Both the position numbers and the translations under genes were made by a program. Under the pieces are notes generated by a model that saw only the letters and a list, made by a program, of their open reading frames with translations, ran no database searches and had not been told where the DNA came from. Shown here piece by piece: positions 44,991 to 55,003 of a stretch of 64,000 nucleotides of DNA. The DNA lies in NCBI GenBank assembly GCA_026214975.1, contig CM047805.1, positions 193,387,620-193,451,619 of the forward strand, written 5' to 3'. Every line of letters begins with the position of its first letter. The stretch's first letter is position 1. The stretch comes from Gentiana macrophylla. Taxonomy: Eukaryota; Streptophyta; Magnoliopsida; Gentianales; Gentianaceae.

Positions 44991-45728
44991 AAACCAGAAG
45001 AGCAAAATGGAAAGAAATCAACCTTAGGGTTGATGAGAACGAAATGTAGAGGAAATTAGAGGGTTTAGAAAGAGAGAAGAGAAAAGAAGTGTTAATTGAA
45101 GAGAGTGAATCGGCGTCGAGATGAGTGAACGCTGCTCAGAGAAATGCGGAAGTGGGACGCTCGTTCAGATCACTGAACTAGCGTTCAGAAGACAGATTGG
45201 GGGTAAACGGGCGTTTAGAGGCTGGACGAGCGTTTGGGAATCCAGACGCTCGTCTGATCAGCTTAAAACGATGCAGATCTGAGAAAGAATAGCGAGGAGG
45301 AAAGAAAGAAAAATTTTAAAAGATCTAGTAATCTACGCTAAATCTAAACAACAAAGAATAAAATAAAAATATAAGGCTAGAATAAAAATCTAAAGCTACG
45401 TATAAGGTTGCTAAAATAATAAAAATTTAACGTGAACAATAATATAAAATAAATATAAACTATGATAATTAAAATCAAATTTATAAAATCTAAAATCTAA
45501 AATTCAAAGTAAATCTAAAATATGACAATTAGAATTAAAAGGTAAACACGAAAAAAAAATAAAAATAAAAATAAAAAGACAGAAAAACTTATGAAAAATC
45601 TAAAATCTAAACTATGATAAAATGAAATAAAATAATAATAAAAAAATGTAACAATTAGATTATTACCTAAAAAAAAATAGTATCAAAATAAAAATTGCAC
45701 CTAGAAGAATCCGACAACCGTTACCGAC
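44991..45728 (-). other. Element D 5' leader
   Basis: About 740 bp without an ORF. It carries a dense set of GGACG/CGTCC and GAACG words at 45,115-45,260 close to gag, and an A-rich tract near the primer site. Homologous to the leader of E. Confidence 0.7.
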
Positions 45729-45746
45729 TCCCCGGCAACGGCGCCA
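45729..45746 (-). other. Primer-binding site, tRNA-Asp type, element D
   Basis: The reverse complement reads TGGCGCCGTTGCCGGGGA, six bases after the 5' LTR. Confidence 0.92.
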
Positions 45747-45752
45747 AAAACT

Positions 45753-47461
45753 TGTTCGGTAAAAACGAGTTTTACAATTTATAACCGAAACACCCCAAGT
45801 ATAAGGTTCGTAGTATAGGATGTTAACGGGTCGTCCTAAGGGAGTGGAATGTTTATCGGATCAAAGTGCAATAATTAAATCGATTATATCACGAATTATT
45901 AACAAAACTAGGGTTTATGCTAAAAATAAAGCTAATGAACAGTAACTACGATGAACAGTAAAAACGATGATGAACAGTAACTTCGATGAATAGTAAATTT
46001 GCCGAAAATTAACAATCAACTAGAATTTAAAACAACTAACTTAGCAATCAACGATTTATACTAATGATTCGATTTATCAAGTAATTAAAACAACGGCAAG
46101 GCAACGGAAATCCACCGATCAACAAACCCAACCCCAACTAGACGGCAAGTTAAAGATATGATTTTTAGTAATGATCTATCACGAATTCGATTAAATTTCT
46201 CTAAACGAATTCTAGGGTTTCGTTTTCTTTTTCAAGTAAAACTAAACAACATGAAAAACACGATCACGAGATTATTTCTAATACTCTTACTCAATTAACT
46301 ATAAACGATCTCTCGAATTATAATTAATCACATCAATTAAAAAGATTACAACTTGAACAATATTTTCATATAAATTCAAAGCATAAAAGATGGTTTCATC
46401 GATCTCTCGATTCAAATAAAACATAAGCGATAAATAACAAATTCTAATTGATGAAAAACGATAACTTTACTCACTAAAAGTACGGCTAAAAATCTCTCTA
46501 GTTGGTGTTGATGTTGATCGGTTTCATCCGTTGTCCCACCGCGATGTGCTTAGCCAACAACCATGATGTTAATCATGATCATTGGGATGGAGAGATTCAT
46601 CTTTTAATCTCCTCTTTTGAATGATGCGGCTGCTGCTGCAATTATGCGTATGGAATCGTTCTCTTAGAGTTTATCATGCGGCCTGTATTTATAGATGGAT
46701 AGGTCGGTTGCTGAGGCGGTGCACTCCGGACGCTCGTTTGAGGCACGGTTGAAGGCTCTGTATCAATTTTGGACCTTGGACGCTAGTTCAACTCTGGACT
46801 CAAACTTCTAAAATTCATATCTTGAGTTGTAGACCTCCAAAAATTATGATCCGAATTTCATAATTAAGCTCTCGGAAAACTCTACAACTTTCATTAAGGA
46901 CTCTTTTTCAGAAAATGCCTTTTTGATTAGCCCGTCGTATCCCTTGTATATTTCGGGATTTTCCACTAGTTTCAGCAACAGCATCCAAACTTGTAACGCT
47001 CATATCTCGGGCCTCATAAGTCGAAATGAAGTGATTCAAAATCCTGTAGAATCCTCTCTTCAAGCCCTACAAATCTTCTCTTGAGGTCGAGTGTCAAATC
47101 AGTGTATATCATATCAAGAACTGCATCGGAAGTTCGGCTGCTTGAAAGCTTCATTCCAAGCTTTATCTCCATCTTCCTTCCATTTCACTTCTCTTCCATG
47201 CAAAACCTCATCATTTAATCCTCTTGCATGCCAAAATATGTATCTACAACATAGGAAAATATAACAAAGTGTAACACAATCCCAAAATAACATAAAATCC
47301 CAATTTAAGCACATAAATCGTTACATTTTGCAATTTATTATCTTTAAACATCATTTGCTCAGTTTATCCTTTTGGCGAGTGATTTTCTATAAAAATCACT
47401 AAAACACGGGAGATAATGTTACGAAATTACTCGATAAAAACCATAAAATTAGTCGTAAACA
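45753..47461 (-). repeat. Element D 5' LTR (1,709 bp)
   Basis: Right copy, plus strand TGTTCGGTAAAAACG...GTAAACA. Same length as the left copy. TATA complement at 46,686-46,693; GGACGCTCGTT word near 46,727. Its PBS-proximal end is nearly identical to that of E. Confidence 0.93.
46686..46693 (-). promoter_or_regulatory. TATA box of element D 5' LTR
   Basis: Minus-strand TATAAATA, the likely promoter for the element's genomic RNA. Confidence 0.65.
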
Positions 47462-47595
47462 GAAGCTTTGCCGGGAAAAAAATGCCGAGTTAAAGGGCGG
47501 CAACGGAGAGCAGAAAATTTAGGTTTTAGGCCGTGAAAGTGTCGGTACCGGAAAAAAATATATTATATTTTGGATCTTTTAGAGCTCTGATACCA
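47462..47595 (-). other. Ale-like copia leader and primer-binding site
   Basis: The reverse complement of 47,584-47,595 is TGGTATCAGAGC, the standard copia tRNA-iMet primer site. The rest is a short leader running into gag, which continues at 35,678 on the far side of element D. Confidence 0.8.
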
Positions 47596-47760
47596 TGACA
47601 GAGATATAAAAGAATGGTGTTGTTATTCACACTTTGAAACAAAAGTATTACAAGGGTATATATAGTACTAAGACTACGATACTATAATGAATACAGAATA
47701 TTTACAATAACTACAGAATATATCTAATAGGCCAAAGCTAAGTTGGGAGTTTTGATGTGA
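47596..47760 (-). repeat. Ale-like copia 5' LTR (short, outer limit uncertain)
   Basis: Begins at TG (47,596) beside the primer site. It contains a TATATATAC box (minus reading GTACTATATATACCC near 47,660) and TAGATATATTCTG repeats. Ale LTRs are short, so an end near 47,760 is reasonable, but no partner LTR is available. Confidence 0.5.
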
Positions 47761-48667
47761 ATTAACTTGATGATGTATTTCATATCGATTATTCTCTTTT
47801 TTGATACGCTTTTGAACAATATTGCGACAAATTTAGTCTCAATATCGAGTATTCGTTAGTAACATGAGTTAAGTGTCTGTTAGCATTTATTATTGTTTAA
47901 GGACACTCTTTGTTGCATTTTGCGGTATAATTGGTTTTTCGGATTTACACGTGGTGCCTTGTAGCCTTGTTGTAACTTTTTCATGTGGCATGATTTCAAT
48001 GTTCCTGATCCTCATATTTCAACGCATTATTCAATTTATAATTGGCGGCAATTAGATTCATATTTATTATTGGAGGCCGCCAATATATGTTTGGCGCATG
48101 CCATGAGCTGCCACTCTGCTACACATTGATTGCATCTGAAAAGCTCACCTACCATGTCAGGAGTTGGCGGACGACACAACCCTCTCTTCGGTGAACTCCA
48201 GTACATCCAACTATCCTACTGACAAGCATTTATTGAGACGTGTTCCCGAAGTCTAGTAGACCGGTGTCCGCCCTCAGGTGTCCGCCATGAATTTTTCAAG
48301 CTATTTTCAGCAAGTTAGATGTAATTTGAAACATAACTTGAAAGAGAGCAAGAACACATATATCTCTTCCTGTATCTTGGATGTTGGAGTGACAACACAT
48401 TGAAGTATTTCAAGTATAAGTGCTTTTCTTGAGTTAATCTCTTGGGTTAGGTATTATCTTTTCTTTATTTGATTTGAATGTTCATAGCCATGAATTTCTC
48501 GATTGTTGACTTGAATTTCATAGCTATGAGTGGCTAGTTTGTTTTAGCCCAGATAATGTAGAGCTAAAGTATATACCGAATGTGATTGAATGTTGAGTTT
48601 GATAGTTTGTGTGAAGTTAATTTTCCTTACTTTTTCTTGTTGAATTGCGTTAGAATTATGACCTTAC

Positions 48668-48725
<58 letters not shown>

Positions 48726-48775
48726 AGATGAGATCGAACGAAGATTCTTTTTGTGCGAAAAGGGTTATGGGAACC
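47761..48775. other. Unassigned stretch with AC microsatellite at its end
   Basis: About 1 kb with no convincing gene. A 60-codon hydrophobic frame at 47,873-48,055 has no context. GTTGGCGGACG / GTCCGCC words near 48,160-48,290 suggest part of an unrecognised LTR. Confidence 0.3.
48672..48723 (+). repeat. (AC)26 microsatellite
   Basis: 52 bp of uninterrupted AC repeat, about 50 bp left of the element E LTR. Confidence 0.95.
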
Positions 48776-50369
48776 TGTTAAGGCCATATTTATAGGATTA
48801 TTAAGGGTTTATTTCATTATTATTTTCCCCACATTTGCATAATTTATATGAGAATTAAGGGTTTAAGTGTAATTATTAAGTAAATGTCATTTTAATATGG
48901 TTATTTGCAAAATTGGTTATTTTAAGTGTTTAATTGATTTAATTATGATTATTTGGATTTCACTACATTTTGCAATGTTTATTTATCTTTTAGGAGGCTT
49001 AATTTCGAGATGAGAGATGATCAATCAAAGATATGGGAAAATAAAAGAGATAAGGGAAGAAATCAATCAAGATAAAGATGGAAATATCAAGGAATCCGTT
49101 CTGCATCAATCTGGACGAGCGTCCATGCAGCGTCCAATGTGGACGGGCGTCTGGTAATTTGGACGAGCATCAAGAGAAGAAAAGTTGAACAGAGAGTTTG
49201 GACGGAATCTGGACGAGCGTCTTGATAGCGTCTAAGGCATCTTGAACGGGCGTCCATATAAGTGAACGAGCGTCCGCCGCCGACCTAAGGCTAACCGACT
49301 TAGCGCTCTATAAATACAGCAGCAGCCCCAACCCTAAGGATATACTTTTTACCACATCATTGAGATCGCACTTTCACACAAAAAAGCTGCGGCCAGAACC
49401 CTAATTCCATAGAGATGAATTTCTCCAATCCAACGATCTTGTTCAACATGATTGTTGGCTAGAAACCTTGCAGTGAGTCGACGGAGGAAGCCCATCATCA
49501 ACACAACCAACTAGAGATTTTATGCCTATGTTTAGTGAGTAAAAGATTTAGTTTTTCATTACTTTAACGCTGGTTTGCATTGTTATGTTTTATTGGATTA
49601 CGAATTTGATGAAACGATCTATTTATATATGATGCTTGGATTAATATATGAAAATATATTGTTTAAGTTTGATTCGTTCAAAGTAATGCATCTAATCATG
49701 TTGTAAGAGATTAAGCATGTTTAGTTGAGTAAAAAGCTTGGAAACAATCTCGTGATTTCATTTTGATTGCATGTTTAGTTTGTTTGGAAGGATAAACGAA
49801 ACCCTAGAATTTGGTTGAAGAAATTTAATTGAATTCGTGAATAGATCACTACTAAAAACTATATCTTTAAATCACCATCTAGTTGGGATTGTTGGTTGAT
49901 AGGTGGAATCTAGTCGCCTTGCTGTGTTTTCCTTTAATTGTCTGAATCAAATCGTTTAGATTAAGTTTAGTTTAAGTTCTAGTTTTATAAACCCTAGTTT
50001 CTGCTTTGTTTTCCTCGCACTTTTCGCATTTTACGTTTCGTAGTTGAACGTTCGTCCGCAATAGCAGACGCTCGTCCATTAGATTTAGTTTCCAGACGCT
50101 CGTTCATCAAAGTGAACGCTCGTCCGTCTTTCTGTTTTCTTACTTTCTGCTTGTTTTTATCCTGTTTTAATTTCAATTCTTAGGTTTAGGTTTTAGTTAG
50201 TTTCAGCCTTAGTTTAGATAGATAATCATGACATAATCGATATAGATTTATACTTGAATTCGATAAACATTCCATTCCTTAGGGCGACCGAGAACATCCT
50301 TTACTACTGAGATCCTTATACTTGGGGTGTGTCGGTATTATAAATATTAAAACGTGTTTTTACCGAACA
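48776..50369 (+). repeat. Element E 5' LTR (1,594 bp)
   Basis: TGTTAAGGCC...TACCGAACA. The segment 48,990-49,150 matches element A's LTR almost word for word (GATGGAAATATCAAG(G/A)AATCCGTTCTGC), then a run of GGACGAGCGTCC-type words (49,111-49,275) and a second set at 50,047-50,130. The last 60 bp match element D. Confidence 0.88.
49309..49316 (+). promoter_or_regulatory. TATA box of element E LTR
   Basis: TATAAATA in GCTCTATAAATACAGC, about 35 bp after the last inverted-repeat word, as in element A. Confidence 0.65.
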
Positions 50370-50375
50370 AGTTTT

Positions 50376-50393
50376 TGGCGCCGTTGCCGGGGA
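50376..50393 (+). other. Primer-binding site, tRNA-Asp type, element E
   Basis: TGGCGCCGTTGCCGGGGA six bases after the LTR, followed by ATCGGTAACGGTTGTCGG as in D. Confidence 0.92.
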
Positions 50394-50951
50394 ATCGGTA
50401 ACGGTTGTCGGATTCTTTTAGGTATAAAATTTTATATCGATTTTAATTTTAATTTGTAGGTCTAAATTTTAGAATTACGTTTATTTTTGTTTTCGTTTTA
50501 CCTTGTTTTATTTAATTTTATTTTCCGTCAATTATTTTCTCTAATTTTTGATAGTTATATTAGTTTCTATAATTTTAGAATTGTTTCCATAATTTTAGAT
50601 TAGCCTTTAATTATTTCCTTACGTTCTTTTAGTTTCCTTAATTATTTCTATTTCGCTTTTAAGTTTTAAGCCTTAGTTTTAGATTTTGAAGTGCAGACGG
50701 CGTTTACTAACTTGAACACCCGCCCACTTCAATCTGTTGCCCCGAACGACCGTTCATTTATTTGAACGAAGCGTTCATCTCAAACGAACGCCCACTAACA
50801 CCTGGGCGCTTGATTCGATCTGTTCAATCATCACTCCTTTTCTATCTTCTCTTCTCTTCTCTTTTTTTTCTCCTACAAACCATCAACCCTTTTCTAAACT
50901 TTGTTCTAATCAACCCTAAGGTTGATTTCTTCCTTTCCTTTCTTCCGGTTT
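50394..50951 (+). other. Element E leader
   Basis: About 560 bp, T-rich, no real ORF. CGTT/GAACG words recur at 50,698-50,815 just before gag, the same position as in D. Confidence 0.7.
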
Positions 50952-51294
50952 ATGCAAACGAGAAGTAAGCGGACTTCTAATCTTCGATCCCGAGCACGAA
51001 CGATCTATTTTTAGAAGGAGGCTTTTCCCTGATTTGGACATAATGGCGCATCAAGATCCACCAATTCCAAATCCCGATCCCCAAGCTCGATTAAATTTAA
51101 TCCTTGGCAGATGCAAGCTCTGCGGCAACAAATGAGAATCAACAAGTGGCATAAATCAACAACTTCAACAATTTAGACAAAACCCGCTTAATCAACTGAA
51201 CCAGGACCCCTACACCCCATATCTAAATCAAGACTTTCTCAAGGGGCATAGACCTATTCGTCCTCCTGACATGGGAGGAGTGAACTTTGATCTA
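50952..51294 (+). pseudogene. gag: Element E gag, N-terminal part
   Basis: Starts MQTRSK at 50,952. With frame changes near 51,010 and 51,130 it reads LFPDLDIMAHQDPPIPNPDP, QQLQQFRQNPLNQLNQDPYT and GHRPIRPPDMGGVNFDL, a close match to the gag start of D. It runs into the sequence gap. Confidence 0.8.
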
Positions 51295-51394
51295 NNNNNN
51301 NNNNNNNNNNNNNNNNNNNNNNNNNNNNNNNNNNNNNNNNNNNNNNNNNNNNNNNNNNNNNNNNNNNNNNNNNNNNNNNNNNNNNNNNNNNNNN
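51295..51394. other. Assembly gap (100 N)
   Basis: Exactly 100 N, the usual placeholder for a gap of unknown size. The left side is gag and the right side RNase H, so about 3 kb of pol may be missing if the element is continuous. Confidence 0.98.
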
Positions 51395-51455
51395 ATGCCG
51401 TAGGAGCTGTCCTAGGTCAGAATGTCGATAAGTTGTTTCGACCTATCTACTTATT
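51395..51455 (+). pseudogene. Element E RNase H fragment
   Basis: AVGAVLGQNVDKLFRPIYL matches the RNase H start of D, then stops matching after about 20 codons, where copia LTR sequence takes over. Confidence 0.7.
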
Positions 51456-51543
51456 TTATGCTTGTTGCTTAAACGAAGTCGATCTTGGTAAAAAGGATCT
51501 TAAATTTTAAATTCCACTACGTTCCCACGTAGATTTCCTAACA
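51456..51543 (+). repeat. Copia LTR 3' end (truncated)
   Basis: The last part of a copia LTR (AACGAAGTCGATCTTGG...GATTTCCTAACA). Related by eye to the reverse complement of 100-200. Its 5' part is missing at the junction with element E. Confidence 0.55.
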
Positions 51544-53138
51544 GTGGTAGCAGAACATGCTTAAGCAATAAGCATTAGTTAATTTGCATAGTTAATTTTA
51601 TCGTTTGAATCACGAAATTAAAAGATGAAAGATTTTTTATTCGCAAAACGATACACGAAAAGAAAAAATAGATTCGGGTGGTGCTTGGCCGACTGGCGGC
51701 GGCACCACCACCGTCCGGCAGCCGACGGCATCGGCAGCCTCCTGGCTGTCGGCATCGGCTGGTGGCTGCTCGGAAGGTCCCTTCTTTTTGGTTTGTGTAT
51801 TTGTGTTTTAATATGGTTCATAGTTGTGATTGGTAATTTCACTTTGTTTAGTTAATCTCATGTGGCTAACTAATGATTCAAATAGTTTAGACCATTGGGA
51901 TGCTACATGGCCTTATTTGGTTTATGGTCCGTAATGATAGACCTATGATTAACCGAGGTCTTTCCAAATTTTTGTTTAGAATAGGCCTAGTCCCCTTTTT
52001 AGAAAGGACCCAGGCCTAGGCCCCTTTCAAAATATTTGATTTTGGAAAGGGCCCAGGTGGGTGCCTTTTGGTTTTGGAAACCAAAGGCATCCCCTTTTGA
52101 TTATGAATCAAAAGGAAAGAAACAAAAGAGACTTAATTTTAATTTTGATATATTTTAGAATAGTTCTAATTGATTAAAATTTAAATAGAAATCGTTTTGA
52201 AATTAATCGTTAATTTTATTTCGATTAGAATCATTAATTAATTAAATGCTAATTAGTTAATTGATTGGATAAAATTATTTAATTGATTAAACGTTAATTG
52301 ATTAATTAAGATGCAAGTTGGTAAATTTACATTTTATCTTTTTCATAAGATTTTATTGTATGGATTAGATATTATTGATATAATATGATTATATGGACCC
52401 CGATTGATCATGGACTCGACCAATATGATAGATGTGCATGATTTATTTTTCTGTTGGTTCAAAACTGTCCTAGGCAGTTATGAAGAACGTGACCTAGTTT
52501 ACTTTTTGCATTTATCCCATTCCCGTTAGCTCATTTCCGTGTGCGGCGGGTGTACAAATTTATTAGATAGATCTTATGTATCAAGAATGGAGCAAAAGAT
52601 GGAGACCAAAGAAAGGCGAATAAAGATCCCATTGAAGGTGGCACATTAAAGATCCTATTGGCGGTTGTAGCTAACCTTAGATTGTGACCCGCGGTTTCGT
52701 CAGTTTATATTCGAAACCGCACTTAGGAAAAGTCCATGATCATACCGGTTACTTTACGCATTTATTTATTTTGTGCATGTATTTATTTTATATGATACAA
52801 TAGATGCAGGACTAGGCACGATCTAGATGAATGTGTAGGATGTATGTCTATAGAGATAGATGTAATTGATGAGACAGTAATTAAAATTAATTAAGTGAAT
52901 TAATTTTCATAAATTCTCCCATGACAAAAACTCAAGTCATATTTTGTCTCCCAATATTATAATAACGGTGATGAGCCCTTGTTCGGATCCAACTGATCGG
53001 ACCACATCTGGAGTTGACCTACCTTGGGTATATCGTTATTATCGAGATATGAGATCTCATGAATATTTAGTTTACGACTCGACTAAGAATCTTACGGTGA
53101 TTGGCCCACGTCAGGACTGTCTGATTTTAGAGACAAGG
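51544..53138 (+). other. Copia interior, non-coding, primer site at 51,545
   Basis: GTGGTAGCAGAACATGC directly after the LTR is a variant Met-type primer site. The next 1.6 kb have no gag-pol; features are a GC-rich patch with CGGCAGCC/GGCATCGGC words (51,690-51,775), an AT-rich middle and a segment ending at the LTR of element F. It is likely a non-autonomous element interior or a decayed one. Confidence 0.45.
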
Positions 53139-54893
53139 TGTTGGAAATAAAATTTATGTTTTGATGATGATTCATCACTTATTCAGTCATTGTTCTAGAC
53201 CCCATTGATGAAGTGTCATAACTAGCTGTTATAGTGCAAAGCAAAAAGATGTCTAGATATCAATGTATAGGATTTAATAGAGTCTGATATTTGTATAAGT
53301 TAAATCAGACAAGCACTGTAATATTTCTAGGTTGTGAACTGAGATAACGAGAAACCGAGATAACGGGAAACTGGAAATTAGTTAAACTGGAAAACAGAGC
53401 ACACCAATATGAAACTGAAGAAGATAAGTTCGCTGAGGGACACAAACTCGGTTGGCTTATCTAGAAGATTGAAGAACTAAGGTTTCAAACTCAGTTAATG
53501 AAGAACTGAGGGTCACAGACTCAGTTATTGAAGACAGAAGAACTGAGGGTTCAAACTCAGTTATGAAGACTACGACGAGACTGTAAAGCTAGACTTCATG
53601 CAAGATTGTGATGACCTGAACTGACTTTATGGATCTTGTATGGAGCTAAGACACATAAGGACAATGATGTCTTTTCTGATTAATTCTTTGGTGTACTCTG
53701 ATTAAGTCAATAATAATCAGATTAAAGGAAGAGTACTGAGTTGTTAAAGAAGAGTAAAAACTCAGTTAAAGCTCTTAGGAACTGAGAACTGATACTGGTC
53801 TCCGTAAATCAGTTTCAGTACTAAGGTTTAACTAAACTAAAGAAGAATCCAACTGTTACAATTCAAGAATTAAGATTGGAGGATAATCTATCCGTTCTGA
53901 CATAAATGTAAAAGCAAGAAAGTAGGACCACTAACGGCTACAAGGATTTGAACTCAAAGAAATTTTGACCGTTAGATAAACCCCTATAAATAGACCACTT
54001 CTATCAGAAAGAAAAGGGAGGGGATGAGGAGGAATTCTAAGAATTAATCTAGTCAAGAAAGATCAAATTAAGGGGGGAAAGCCAATTTAAAAGAATTCCT
54101 ACTAAATACTTAATTGCAAGATCAAGAAATTTCTTCAAGTGTTCATTAGCATTCAAAAAAGATCAAGATCATTCATTTGAAGAAATACAGAGCTGTGCAT
54201 AACTTATATATCTAGAAGAAAAGCTCAAATCACAATTGAATCATAGTTATTGATTCAAGTTTCAACTTTGATTCTACAAAGGTTTAAACTGTGAAAAACC
54301 AAGAAGGTGTGAAGGACAGTTGAGTGCAGTCAGGAAGACTGTGGTTGTGATGAACTGGTGAAGAGGCAATTCAACCCTCCAAGGACCAGTGTTTCAAACA
54401 ATTGAAGAGCAGCAATTCTACCTGTTCTACAAGTGTTTAGATAGTGAAGCTATGGATTAGTCAAGGACTATCAGTTTAGAACTTTATGTAACCGGGCCAT
54501 CTCAAAGAAGTTCTTGTGGAATTTTCCTCCGCATCACAGGGGAAGAGAGGACTGACAGGATTACACCACCTGGAACCTCTATACTTCTTGTTTATTTATT
54601 TTACGCATTTACTTACTTCATTACAGTCATAATTATCTTGTTCTTATATACATCAATTTTAAGAAACTGGCTCAACATGTTATCTGATAACTTATATCTT
54701 ATAAAGGCTAAATCAATCCGCTGCCAGTTAACTAGACTAAGAATAAGTTAGTATTGACTTATACTCAGTTGAGTTAGCTTAACTTCACACAAGTTTTAAC
54801 TGAACCTTAATTTTTTTTTAAATCAAGTTTTAGGGACAATTTTATTCCCCCCCCCCCCTCTAAACTTGTGTGAGCCTTTCCAAGGGACCAACA
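53139..54893 (+). repeat. Element F 5' LTR (1,755 bp)
   Basis: TGTTGGAAATAAAAT...GGACCAACA. It has a cluster of AACTGAG and CTCAGTT half-sites at 53,480-53,790, a TATA box at 53,985 and a C12 run near 54,847, at the place where element C has its C7. The preceding 5 bp are CAAGG; the partner copy would lie outside the window. Confidence 0.85.
53985..53992 (+). promoter_or_regulatory. TATA box of element F LTR
   Basis: TATAAATA in CCCCTATAAATAGACC, about 200 bp after the AACTGAG/CTCAGTT cluster. Confidence 0.65.
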
Positions 54894-54895
54894 AT

Positions 54896-54907
54896 TGGTA
54901 TCGGAGC
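54896..54907 (+). other. Primer-binding site, Met-tRNA type, element F
   Basis: TGGTATCGGAGC, two bases after the LTR, identical to element C. Confidence 0.85.
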
Positions 54908-55003
54908 AGTTCTTCCGTTTGGAAGTGATCCAAAGATATCTTACAAACCAGTTGTTGAAAACCCCTTTCTGTATCATTTTTAAAAGCATTTTATTGAAAA
55001 TTA

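Larger units (their letters stand above)
35679..47461 (-). mobile_element. Element D: full-length but broken Athila (Ty3/gypsy)
   Basis: Two 1,709-bp LTRs, a tRNA-Asp primer site, gag, protease remnant, RT, RNase H, integrase, a 1.5-kb post-pol region and a purine tract are all in order on the minus strand. The total is 11.8 kb. It inserted in the gag region of the Ale-like copia; flanks GAAGT (left) and GAAGC (right) look like a target duplication with one change. RT and integrase sequence signatures are Athila-type. Every gene has at least one frameshift. Confidence 0.92.
48776..51455 (+). mobile_element. Element E: Athila fragment (LTR, leader, gag start, RNase H scrap)
   Basis: LTR plus leader on the plus strand, then the start of an Athila gag, a 100-N gap and about 60 bp of RNase H. 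The LTR resembles element A along its U3 and element D at its U5/primer end, so E is a bridge between the two. Its 3' half and second LTR are absent. Confidence 0.85.
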
